Shown in pieces: positions 10,900 to 22,124 of a stretch of 64,000 nt of DNA (its first letter is position 1; the number at the start of each line of letters is the position of its first letter). The notes under the pieces are model-generated. The model made no database searches, had not been told where the DNA came from, and saw only the letters and a list, made by a program, of their open reading frames with translations. Both the position numbers and the translations under genes were made by a program. The stretch is from Sipunculus nudus (taxonomy: Eukaryota > Annelida > Sipuncula > Golfingiida > Sipunculidae), in contig CM049306.1 in NCBI GenBank assembly GCA_026874595.1, positions 110,620,142 through 110,684,141 of the forward strand, written 5' to 3'.

Positions 10900-11167
10900 T
10901 ATGTGAATATATACATTACTACTTGTCTACTGTGCTGACGAGCTGCTGCTTACCTGGCAGTAGGTAGCATTTCATGTGAGCATAATGTTATTTATAGTTG
11001 ATTTTTAAGACGAGAGATTTGAAGGCATGTAGATACTTGGTCCCCACAGATCCAAGTATCATGAAAATGTTTTTCTAAATTAAATACCTGGTCTCCATGG
11101 TTCCAAGTGAGGCATGTGGATATTCTATTGTTGAAGTACCTGGTCCCCACGGATCCAAGTAAATCAC
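10900..11167 (-). repeat. Hairpin array of element 2, distal part
   Basis: Contains TTGGTCCCCACAGATCCAA-type hairpins at about 11039, 11088 and 11139. The lead-in (ACATTACTACTTGTCTACT, then CTGACGAGC) also occurs at 20225-20260, so the two parts are copies of the same array split by the nested element. Confidence 0.7.
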
Positions 11168-11525
11168 TTTATGCTCTGTCACACCAACATGCACACACCC
11201 GAACCTGCTCACAGTTATCCCATAATTAATCAAAACTTGATTATATCATTCATACCCATCCAGTCACTTGCTCTGTTCTCGGAAGTGCTGAAAGAAGCGC
11301 ACAAGACATGGAATTGTGGGAAAAACTGGCCGAGGTTTATTAAAAATAACATTAAAATTTCCATATTCAACATATTCAGCAATTATCCCTTCTTTCCCAC
11401 TGACGGGAAGGTGGGGTACAACACGCCCGAGGTTTATTAAAAATAACATTAAAATTTCCATATTCAACATATTCAGCAATTATCCCTTCTTTCCCACTGA
11501 CGGGAAGGTGGGGTACAACACGCCA
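11168..11525 (-). repeat. B2 of the non-autonomous element, with internal duplication
   Basis: It matches 12518-12780. It additionally contains a 97-bp tandem duplication (11331-11427 and 11428-11524) that B1 lacks, so the duplication arose after B2 formed or was lost from B1. Confidence 0.85.
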
Positions 11526-11688
11526 TATATATCGTATAGGTCATATTAAAGTAAAAGTAGTAGTAGTAAAAGTAAACAGTTTACACCTCGACAAATATAC
11601 TGTTTAGAAACAATAAACTTTAAAATTTTAACATTAACAAGTAGAACACAGAGTGCTTGAGTCGGTGGCGAAGGGGGTGGTGGTGGGT

Positions 11689-12523
11689 TTTTCTTCCAGA
11701 TAGTACGTTGCTGGTTGTCGTTTTTCCTGACAGATGAATTCACTGGTCGTCGTTTCTCTTGGTACTAGTGGTAGATGGTTGCCGAGTCCTGGTTGACGAG
11801 TGATCTTGTCCCAGCGCGGGCATGTCTTCTCAAACAATGACCTGGACTGCTATTGGCCGGTACTTACTTCCGGTTTGCAGTGTATTATGGTCGCCCCAAA
11901 TCATTCTTAATATAATATTTAATGGAGTTTTTAGTCCAGTTAGAATACGGACGGGGATGTATGTAACATATATTTACTAATCGTGACCCTTCTTGTCAAA
12001 GTGAGGTCCTCTGTAATCATTATTCAAAATCTAGCGACCTTGAACTTTCGCCCTCTTGTAAGCAGTGCGGCCATATTGGATATTCGCCCTCTCCTAGTTA
12101 ATTCCACGTCTTCATGAACTGGTTATACTGCAGATAAAATTAAACTACTTGTTTCAATTGAATCTGCTTATTTAGCAAGGTCCTCACGCTGCCGGCTATG
12201 GGTTTCCATACGTTAAGAGTACCAGATTTCCCAGAACACAGTGTTACCTTAATTATCGCCCAGCGCCGCCGTACTAATACCAATGTCCGCCCTCCAAGTA
12301 TTCTATTTGTCGGGACAGTTTTTAACTCTGATTTTGGTTATCATTGCCTTCTTTTCAACCAGGCAGGTCTTGGGCTTTAAAATTTGTGAATATACTATAG
12401 TTCTGTCCCCCCCCCCCCCCCCCCCCCGTATCATTTCCTTTTATTGGCGCCCAACACACAAAACACTGATGGTGCGCGGGCATAAAATTATTATCTGCTT
12501 GGGGCAGAATAATTGTATTTATG
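11689..12523 (-). repeat. A2 of the non-autonomous element
   Basis: Matches 19310-20142 at very high identity, including a poly-C run (12409-12427 versus 20029-20047). Confidence 0.88.
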
Positions 12524-12806
12524 CTCTGTCACACCAACATGCACACACCCGAACCTGCTCACAGTTATCCCATAATTAATCAAAACTTGATTATATCATT
12601 CATACCCATCCAGTCACTTGCTCTGTTCTCGGAAGTGCTGAAAGAAGCGCACAAGACATGGAATTGTGGGAAAAACTGGCCAAGGTTTATTAAAAATAAC
12701 ATTAAAATTTCCATATTCAACATATTCAGCAATTATCCCTTCTTTCCCACTGACGGGAAGGTGGGGTACAACACGCCACAGGCTGAAAGCCCCCCCACCC
12801 AAGTGA
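12518..12806 (-). repeat. B1 of the non-autonomous element
   Basis: Single-copy version of the B sequence plus the GCCACAGGCTGAAAGC extension, contiguous with A2. Confidence 0.85.
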
Positions 12807-12819
12807 CTGGATATTTAAC

Positions 12820-13530
12820 CTAAGATTGTTGATGGTCCCCTCGGAACCATCATCCTTGTCCTAGTGATTATGTGGATGGTCCCTGACTCCTTAAATTGTG
12901 GATGGTCTCCACAGATCTATCCCTGGTCTCACTTAATGGTTGATGATCCCCGTGGATCCATCCTCAATGACTTGTTAAATTGTGGATGGTCCCCGTGGAT
13001 CCATCCTCCCTGACTCACTCAATTGTGGAAGATTTCCATAGATCTATCCTCAGTCTCACTTAATGGTGGATTGTCCCCACGGATCCATCCTCACTGACTA
13101 ACTAAATTGTAGATGGTCCCCATGGATCCGTCCTCCCCGGCTAGCTAAGTGGTGGATGGTCCCCACAGATCCATCCTCCCTGAATCATTAAATTGTGGAT
13201 GATCTCCACAGATCTATCCCTGGTCTCACTTAATGTTGGATGGTCCCCACAGATCCATCCTCGCTGACTCGCTTAATTGTGGATGGTCCCCACAGATCCA
13301 TCCTCCCTGACTCACTAAATTGTGGATGGTCCCCATGGATCCATCCTCCCTGACTCGCTAAATTGTGGATGATCCCCACAGGACCCTCCTCTATGGCTCA
13401 CTAGGTTGTGGACGGTTCACATGGATCCATCTTCACTGAATCAAAAATTGTGGATAGTCCCCTAGATACTTTCCCTGTCTCACTTAAATGTGGATGGTCC
13501 CCACGGATCCAACCACCCTACTCTAACACC
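12820..13530 (-). repeat. About 60-bp tandem array of ATGGTCCCCACGGATCCAT hairpins
   Basis: Roughly twelve units, each with a short stem (GGATGG/CCATCC) around TCCCCACGGAT, joined by CTCCCTGACTCACTAAATTG-like linkers. The loop is the same as in the element 2 array but the stem is different. Confidence 0.85.
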
Positions 13531-13539
13531 CACATGCAT

Positions 13540-16500
13540 ATGAGAAAAGCACGGTCAGTGTTTTGGTATGCTTAACACTTGAGAAAAGCATGGTCAGATT
13601 CTTGTTGTGCTTAACACTTGAGAAAAGCACAGTCAGATTTTTGTTAGGCTTAACATTTGAGAAAAGCATGGTCAGTTTTTTGGTTTGCTCAGAATTTGAG
13701 AAAAGCACGGTTAGCTTTTAGGTGTGCTTAACACTTGAGAAGAGCACGGTTGGTTTTAGTTATGCTTAACACTTAAAAAAGCACAATCAGTTTTTGTTAT
13801 TCTTAACACATGGGGAAAGCACTGTCTTTTTTTTTTTTTTTTTTTTTTTTTTGTTGTGCTGTCACTTTTATGTTATGCTTAACACTTGAGAAAAGCACTG
13901 TCACTTTTATGTTATGCTTAACACTTGAGAAAAGCACTGTCACTCTATGTTATGCTCAACACTTGAGAAAAGCACTGTAACTTTTATGTTATGCTTAACA
14001 CTTTAGAAAACCACGATCAGTTTTTGTCATGCTAACACCTGAGAAAAGCACGGTCAGTTTTTTGCTGTGCTTAACAGTTGAGAAAAGCACAAACAGATTT
14101 TTGTTATGCTTAACACTTGAGAAAAGCACGGTCAGATTTTTTATAGGCTCAACACTTGAGAAAGCACGGTCAGATTTTTATATGTTTACCACTTGAGAAT
14201 AGCACAGTCACTTTTATGTAATGCTTAACACTTGAGAAAAGCACTGTTATTTTTATGTTATGCTTAACACTTGAGAAAAGCGCTGTCACTTTTATGTTAT
14301 GCTTAACACTTGAGAAAAGCACTGTCACTTTATGTTATGCTTAACACTTGAGATAAGCACTGTACCTTTTATGTTATGCTTAACACTTTAGAAAACCATG
14401 ACCAGTTTTTGTCATGCTAACACTTGAGAAAAGCACAGATTTTTGTTGTGCTTAACACTTGAGAAAAGCACGGTCAGATTTTTGTTGTGCTTAACACTTG
14501 AGAAAAGCACGGTCACTTTTATGTAATGCTTAACACTTGAGAAAAGCACTGTAACTTTTATGTTATGCTTAACACTTGAGAAAAGCACTGTCACTTTTAT
14601 GTTATGCTTATCACTTGAGAAAAGCACTGTCACTTTATGTTATGCTTAACACTTTAGAAAACCACGATGTTTTTGTCATGCTAACACTTGAGAAAAGCAC
14701 AGTCAGATTTTTGTTGTGCTTAACACTTGAGAAAAGCACGGTAAGATTTTTTATATGCTTAACACTTGAGAAAGCACGTTCAGATTTTTATATGCTTAAC
14801 ACTTGAGAATAGCACAGTCACTTTTATGTATTGCTTAACACTTGAGAAAAGCACGGTCAGTTTTTTGGTGTGCTTAACACTTGAGAAAAGCACGGTCAGT
14901 CTTAAGGTGTGCTTAACACTTGAGAAAAGCACGGTCGGTCTTAAGGTGTGCTTAACACTTGAGAAAAGCACGGTCAGTCTTAAGGTGTGCTTAACACTTG
15001 AGAAAAGCACGGTCAGTCTTAAGGTGTGCTTAACACTTGAGAAAAGCACGGTCAGTTCTTAGGTGTGCTTAACACTTGAGAAAAGCACGGTTAGTTTTTA
15101 GGTGTGCTTAACACTTGAGAAAAGCACGGTTAGTTTTTTGTTATGCTTAACACTTGAGAAAAGCACTGTCACTTTTATGTTATGCTTAACACTTGAGAAA
15201 AGCACTGTCACTTTTATGTTATGCTTAACACTTGAGAAAAGCACAGTCAGTTTTTAGGTGTGCTTAACACTTGAGAAAAGCACGGTCAGTCTTTTGGTGT
15301 GCTTAACACTTGAGAAAAGCACGGTCAGTCTTAAGGTACGTGTGCTTAACACTTGAGAAAAGCACGGTCAGTCTTTAGTTGTGCTTAACACTTGAGAAAA
15401 GCACGGTTAGTTTTTAGGTGTGCTTAACACTTGAGAAAAGCACAGTCAGTTTTTAGGTTTGCTTAACACTTGAGAAAAGCACGGTCAGTCTTTTGGTGTG
15501 CTTAACACTTGAGAAAAGCACTGTCAGTCTTAAGGTGTGCTTAACACTTGAGAAAAGCACGGTCAGTCTTAAGGTACGTGTGCTTAACACTTGAGAAAAG
15601 CACGGTCAGTCTTTAGTTGTGCTTAACACTTGAGAAAAGCACGGTTAGTTTTTAGGTGTGCTTAACACTTGAGAAAAGCACAGTCAGTTTTTAGGTGTGC
15701 TTAACACTTGAGAAAAGCACGGTCAGTCTTTTGGTGTGCTTAACACTTGAGAAAAGCACTGTCAGTCTTAAGGTGTGCTTAACACTGGAGAAAAGCACGG
15801 TCAGTCTTAAGGTACGTGTGCTTAACACTTGAGAAAAGCACGGTCAGTCTTTAGTTGTGCTTAACACTTGAGAAAAGCACGGTTAGTTTTTTGTTATGCT
15901 TAACACTTGAGAAAAGCACTGTCACTTTTATGTTATGCTTAACACTTGAGAAAAGCACTGTCACTTTTATGTTATGCTTAACACTTGAGAAAAGCACAGT
16001 CAGTTTTTAGGTTTGCTTAACACTTGAGAAAAGCACTGTCAGTCTTAAGGTGTGCTTAACACTTGAGAAAAGCACAGTCAGTTTTTAGGTTTGCTTAACA
16101 CTTGAGAAAAGCACAGTTAGTTTTTAGGTGTGCTTAACACTTGAGAAAAGCACGGTCAGTCTTTTGGTGTGCTTAACACTTGAGAAAAGCACGGTTAGTT
16201 TTTAGGTTTGCTTAACACTTGAGAAAAGCACGGTTAGTTTTTAGGTGTGCTTAACACTGGAGAAAAGCACAGTTAGTTTTTAGGTGTGCTTAACACTTGA
16301 GAAAAGCACGGTCAGTCTTTTGGTGTGCTTAACACTTGAGAAAAGCACGGTTAGTTTTTAGGTGTGCTTAACACTTGAGAAAAGCACTGTCAGTCTTTAG
16401 TTGTGCTTAACACTTGAGAAAAGCACTGTCAGTCTTTAGGTGTGCTTAACACTTGAGAAAAGCACGGTCAGTCTTTTGGTGTGCTTAACACTTGAGAAAA

Positions 16501-18190
16501 GCACGGTCAGTTTTTAGGTGTGCTTAACACTTGAGAAAAGCACGGTCAGTCTTTAGGTGTGCTTAACACTTGAGAAAAGCACGGTCAGTCTTTTGGTGTG
16601 CTTAACACTTGAGAAAAGCACGGTTAGTTTTTAGGTGTGCTTAACACTTGAGAAAAGCACTGTCAGTCTTTAGTTGTGCTTAACACTTGAGAAAAGCACG
16701 GTCAGTCTTTAGGTGTGCTTAACACTTGAGAAAAGCACGGTCAGTCTTTTGGTGTGCTTAACACTTGAGAAAAGCACGGTCAGTTTTTAGGTGTGCTTAA
16801 CACTTGAGAAAAGCACAGTCAGTTTTTAGGTGTGCTTAACACTGGAGAAAAGCACAGTTAGTTTTTAGGTTTGCTTAACACTTGAGAAAAGCACGGTCAG
16901 TCTTTTGGTGTGCTTAACACTTGAGAAAAGCACTGTCAGTCTTAAGGTGTGCTTAACACTGGAGAAAAGCACGGTTAGTTTTTAGGTGTGCTTAACACTT
17001 GAGAAAAGCACGGTCAGTCTTTTGGTGTGCTTAACACTTGAGAAAAGCACGGTTAGTTTTTAGGTTTGCTTAACACTTGAGAAAAGCACGGTTAGTTTTT
17101 AGGTGTGCTTAACACTGGAGAAAAGCACAGTTAGTTTTTAGGTTTGCTTAACACTTGAGAAAAGCACGGTCAGTCTTTTGGTGTGCTTAACACTTGAGAA
17201 AAGCACTGTCAGTCTTTAGTTGTGCTTAACACTTGAGAAAAGCACTGTCAGTCTTTAGGTGTGCTTAACACTGGAGAAAAGCACAGTTAGTTTTTAGGTG
17301 TGCTTAACACTTGAGAAAAGCACGGTCAGTCTTTTGGTGTGCTTAACACTTGAGAAAAGCACTGTCAGTCTTTAGTTGTGCTTAACACTTGAGAAAAGCA
17401 CTGTCAGTCTTTAGTTGTGCTTAACACTGGAGAAAAGCACGGTTAGTTTTTAGGTGTGCTTAACACTGGAGAAAAGCACAGTTAGTTTTTAGGTGTGCTT
17501 AACACTGGAGAAAAGCACGGTTAGTTTTTAGGTGTGCTTAACACTGGAGAAAAGCACAGTTAGTTTTTAGGTGTGCTTAACACTTGAGAAAAGCACGGTC
17601 AGTCTTTTGGTGTGCTTAACACTTGAGAAAAGCACTGTCAGTCTTTAGTTGTGCTTAACACTTGAGAAAAGCACGGTTAGTTTTTAGGTGTGCTTAACAC
17701 TGGAGAAAAGCACAGTTAGTTTTTAGGTGTGCTTAACACTTGAGAAAAGCACGGTTAGTTTTTAGGTGATAAATACTTGAGAAAAGCATGCTGAGTATTA
17801 AGGTATGCTTAACACTTGAGAAAAGCACGGTCAGTTTTTAGGTGTGCTTAACACTTTAGAAAAGCACGGTTAGTTTTTAGGTGTGCTTAACACTTGAGAA
17901 AAGCACGGTCAATTTTTAGGTGTGCTTAACACTTTAGAAAAGCACGGTTAGTTTTTAGGTGTGCTTAACACTTGAGAAAAGCACAGTTAGTTTTTAGGTG
18001 ATAAACACTTGAGAAAAGCATGCTGAGTATTTAGGTATGCTTAACAATTGAGAAAAGCACGGTCAGATGTTTTTTATGCTTAACACTTGAGAACAGCATG
18101 GTTATTTTTTTGTTATGCTTAACACTAGAGAAAAGCACAGTCAGTTTTTTGTTATGCTTAACACTTGAGAAAAGCGTGGTCTATATTTAG
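13540..18190. repeat. 40-bp satellite array, about 4.6 kb
   Basis: Unit GCTTAACACTTGAGAAAAGC followed by ACGGTCAGTTTTTAGGTGT and variants, on the order of 115 to 120 units by length. The proximal part (13540-14830) uses ACTGTCACTTTTATGTTAT variants, and the distal part uses TTAGTTTTTAGGTGT or TCAGTCTTTTGGTGT. Long ORFs through it are artefacts of the unit length. A poly-T run lies at about 13828-13851. Confidence 0.95.
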
Positions 18191-18193
18191 GTT

Positions 18194-18826
18194 AACTGCA
18201 TTATATGCGGCGGTATCCAGGACCCTGGATAGCGCCGCATAAAAAGCTACAGAGTAAACTGGCGAACTTCAAACCCTTGTTGGAAAAAAAAATCGTGTAA
18301 AATCAAATAGTACGTTTGTGACAAGGAAACTTTAAGTAATCTAAGGGAGATACAGTACTTTATTTGAATGACCAAGAAATTCAGCTAAATATTATGTTTT
18401 AGTATGTAAACAAGACTTACTTTTAAAACTTTGCAACGCTGGTGCTTGAAATTGTCTCAGAATCTGAAACAATGAACTGCGTGACCTTTGCTCGCTGAGC
18501 CAACACGGCCCGTTACCACTGGTTACACAGGCGGCTGCCGGCCTGCCGTGGCTGGGGGAAAAACCCAGAGCAGACATCGTTCCCCGTGTATCATCGTTTA
18601 TTAGGATAATACATATTCTTCTAATCAACATTTAAAGTGGACAAACACTGTCTAAGTGGTATGTTATATACGTATTTGATAAGAATATCTTTATTTCTTA
18701 ACGAAATACGATATTTTAAGACGAAATATAAGAATTTAATTGTCATGTGGAATGTCTCCAGTTTCCTCAAGTCATCTTCTAGGGCTCTCGCACAGCGTAG
18801 CTTAGTAAGAGAGGACGGGTGCTAGG
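18194..18826. mobile_element. Insertion within the satellite, starting with a strong hairpin
   Basis: The satellite stops at about 18193 and resumes at about 18827. The insert begins near a 36-nt near-perfect hairpin at 18206-18241 (ATGCGGC...GCCGCAT with CCAGGACCCTGG at the tip). The flanks share CTATATTTAGGT (18182-18193 and 18827-18838), which may be a target duplication, but the satellite unit itself contains TATTTAGGT. No ORF. Confidence 0.5.
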
Positions 18827-19309
18827 GCTATATTTAGGTATGTTTAATACTTGTGAAAAGTAGGAGTGATTAATGAATTATAGGCTAGCCATGCTAAACG
18901 CTTGAGAAAAACCTGATCAGTACTAGCTATGGTTAACAATTGAGAAAAGCATGATCATCATTAACTATGCTCATGATGTTTGATGAAACAGTCAATGGGT
19001 ATGAAAACATATAAAAAAATATCTTATCCGCCGTAACGTTATTCAGTACGTTGCTAGCTGACATCGAGATGTTAAAGTCGCAATTTTTGCCGCTTTTCTC
19101 TTCCATATGTACCAAAAGGGGGGGGGGGGGTTCTAATGAAATAAAACAATAAAAATTTACGTATTTATATTAATATTTCATATATGAAAGAATTAAAAAA
19201 TACCTTTTCGGGAAGGTAAAGCTATATGTAAAATAAAAATTACGGAACGCTTCACGAATCTGCGTGTCTTCCTTGCGCAGGGTCATTCTCTGTATCGTTC
19301 CAATATTAG
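18827..19309. repeat. Diverged satellite remnants and spacer before A1
   Basis: Four decayed CTTGAGAAAA-type units occur between 18839 and 18960, then a non-repetitive stretch with a poly-G run near 19120-19130. No gene. Confidence 0.55.
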
Positions 19310-20142
19310 TTTTCTTCCAGATAGTACATTGCTGGTTGTCGTTTTTCCTGACAGATGAATTCACTGGTCGTCGTTTCTCTTGGTACTAGTGGTAGATGGT
19401 TGCCGAGTCCTGGTTGACGAGTGATCTTGTCCCAGCGCGGGCATGTCTTCTCAAACAATGACCTGGACTGCTATTGGCCGGTACTTACTTCCGGTTTGCA
19501 GTGCATTATGGTCGCCCCAAATCATTCTTAATATAATATTTAATGGAGTTTTTAGTCCAGTTAGAATACGGACGGGGATGTATGTAACATATATTTACTA
19601 ATCGTGACCCTTCTTGTCAAAGTGAGGTCCTCTGTAATCATTATTCAAAATCTAGCGACCTTGAACTTTCGCCCTCTTTTAAGCAGTGCGGCCATATTGG
19701 ATATTCGCCCTCTCCTAGTTAATTCCGCGTCTTCATGAACTGGTTATACTGCAGATAAAATTAAATTACTTGTTTCAATTGAATCTGCTTATTTAGCAAG
19801 GTCCTCACGCTGCCGGCTATGGGTTTCCATACGTTAAGAGTACCAGATTTCCCAGAACACAGTGTTACCTTAATTATCACCCAGCGCCGCCGTACTAATA
19901 CCGATGTCCGCCCTCCAAGTATTCTATTTGTCGGGACAGTTTTTAACTCTGATTTTGGTTATCATTGCCTTCTTTTCAACCAGGCAGGTCTTGGGCTTTA
20001 AAATTTGTGAATATACTATAGTTCTGTCCCCCCCCCCCCCCCCCCCCATCATTTCCTTTTATTGGCGCCCAACACACAAAACACTGATGGTGCGGCGAGC
20101 ATAAAATTATTATCTGCTTGGGGCAGAGTAATTGTATTTATG
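19310..20142 (-). repeat. A1 of the non-autonomous element
   Basis: Copy of 11689-12523, followed on the + strand side by the interrupted hairpin array of element 2. Confidence 0.88.
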
Positions 20143-20770
20143 TTCTCAATGTTTTATAACTGGTCCCATGAATCCAAGCAAGTCATGCAGTTATACTTTA
20201 TGTTATAAAAAAAGTAAATATATACATTACTACTTGTCTACTATGCTGACGAGCAGCAGCTTCCACTGGAAAAAACATGGCATTTTATGAGAGCATTATG
20301 TGAATAAAAATACAAAGATTTGAAACCTGCTCCCCGCAGATTCAAGCGGAACCTGAAGATATATTATATTGTACTTGGTCCCCACGGATCCAAGTATCAT
20401 GAAAATGTTCCTAATGCTGCAATACCTGGTCCCCGTGGATCCAAGTAAGGCGTGTTGATATTCTAGTGTAGAATACTTGGTCCCCACGGATCCAAGTACA
20501 TGCAGTTATACCAAATGTTGTCATACTTGGTCCCCACGGAACCAAGTAAATGCAGTTATACCAAATGTTGTCATACTTGGTCCCCACGGAACCAAGTAAA
20601 TGCAGTTATACCAAATGTTGTCCTATTTGGTCCCCACGGATCCAGGTAAAACTTGTAGTAGATATTCATTAACTTAAAGTGCTTGGTCCCCACGAATCCA
20701 AGTAAATTATGCTTCCCTTCTTTTTGTTGTGATACTTGGTCCCCACGGATCCAAGTAATGAGTCCTTTAC
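20143..20770 (-). repeat. Hairpin array of element 2, proximal part
   Basis: About nine TTGGTCCCCACGGATCCAA-type hairpins spaced 50 to 60 bp apart (for example near 20369, 20429, 20478, 20527, 20576 and 20735), several in near-identical tandem units with ATGCAGTTATACCAAATGTTG linkers. Confidence 0.85.
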
Positions 20771-21317
20771 GTCCTGGTCCGTCTCAGCTCATGATTAAAG
20801 GTGTTTAACTCTATCCTAATACCCTAATAGCAAAATGCTTATTTGATAATAAACTACCCCTTAACTATTTCCTATGTCCTTATATTGTTGGTCGGGGAGG
20901 TCCCCATGGATCCTCTTGACCCTAATTGGAAAATTACTTTCGTATAATCCCTAGTGCATATCTCCTGTATACCTATGTGTTGTGACCTATACTGGCCCCT
21001 AAGCTATCTTATGTTCTGCGCCTATGCAATGGTTATAGACAAAACTAACCTACTGTAACCTACGACATTAATGCCTCCTACCTTTGCTTTTAATAGTTCG
21101 TTTGTTATGGTTTCAGCCAAACATTTTAACTGAATCAGCATATCTCACTTCAGACACATGTAATGGTCTCACCCAACTTTATTAGAAGATTAATAAGTAA
21201 TTGCTTTTTAGCTGGCTTAATCTAAACAGGATACAGGTCAAATGTGATGATCTTGTTAAGCGTTCTAACTCTACTTACTCTTTTACCCTTGCCCTACTCA
21301 GCCTACTTAAAATAGGT
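20771..21317. other. Spacer between recombinase and hairpin array
   Basis: No ORF. One isolated GGTCCCCATGGATCC hairpin remnant near 20900. Confidence 0.6.
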
Positions 21318-21977
21318 TTAAAGCATATGGAGTCTTAAATATCGCTTGAAAGCTTCTGTTTTCCACCTGCCTAAAGATCTAATCTTGGCATCTGACATAC
21401 CATTTGCTGCAGCTTCCGTGGCTGCTCCAATTCTGAAGCTATGACCCGAGTATCTACTGGTTTCAAACCCAGCTAGCCGAAGATTATCTTTCAGGATGAT
21501 GTCGAAAGGTTTCCTGGTAAAAGGGAATCCCATGAGGAATGAAAATAGAGGCCCTGGCTCTCATCCTCTCAACTTTCGGAAATCTTTCAAGTATTTTACA
21601 GAGCACATCTCAGGTCTCTCTTGAATATTGACAACTGTTGGGACACAGGTATCCCTATTCTTAAAATTACGCATACAAATCCTGAGTGTAATCTGGCCAG
21701 CTATTTGTATGAAAGTACAGTCTAAGAATTGAATCACTTCCTATTTGGCTGCTCACCCCCTTGGGATAAGTTCCCCTTTTCTAAAGAAACCATGATAGCA
21801 AACCACATACAGGGCTCTTAAAAGCGCCCTTGTGTATTCACCTTGATCACTGCCAGGGTGATCGGGTACCGCAAGTCCACTGCAGGTCTAATTTTTTGTG
21901 CTCCTGACAATAGCTTCTTGATAGCGAAAGTTGTAGTCGGATCTGATAAGTTCCCCAACTTGTGAAAGTATGATATA

Positions 21978-22087
21978 CACTAGTACCTGTCGTGAGGGGA
22001 CACCTTCGAGATTTCGCCAAAGTGTTCCTACATTGCAGGTGTCCCTTCGTGAGAGGGAGGGACATATGGGCGTGGATGAAGGTTCGG

Positions 22088-22124
<37 letters not shown>

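Larger units (their letters stand above)
11168..20142 (-). mobile_element. Non-autonomous Ngaro-like element carrying satellite DNA
   Basis: On the minus strand it reads A1 (20142-19310), internal satellites, B1 (12806-12518), A2 (12523-11689), spacer, B2 (11525-11168). A1 and A2 are about 835 bp and nearly identical; B1 and B2 share about 250 bp. B1 abuts A2. The hexamer TTTATG is present at the left end (20137-20142), the B1/A2 junction (12518-12523) and the right end (11168-11173), consistent with a recombination core. No RT or recombinase ORF lies inside. Its B repeat resembles that of element 2, into whose hairpin array it is inserted in the same orientation. Mobilisation by an element 2 type machinery is inferred. 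Confidence 0.75.

Noticed and set aside
12443-12460. TTGGCGCCCAACACACA (also at 20059), similar to a tRNA-Lys primer binding site, next to an 830-bp repeat that could be an LTR
   Set aside because: The 830-bp repeats do not have TG...CA ends at the right place, the site lies inside the repeat instead of just after it, and the A/B split-repeat model explains the arrangement better.
14576-15062. ORFs of up to 98 codons on both strands through the 40-bp satellite
   Set aside because: They arise from the unit length being close to a multiple of three (39 bp) and contain only repeated artefact peptide.
18790-18830. TAGCTTAGTAAGAGAGG resembling a tRNA A box
   Set aside because: No B box or cloverleaf can be formed and it lies at the edge of an insert; not a tRNA or SINE head.
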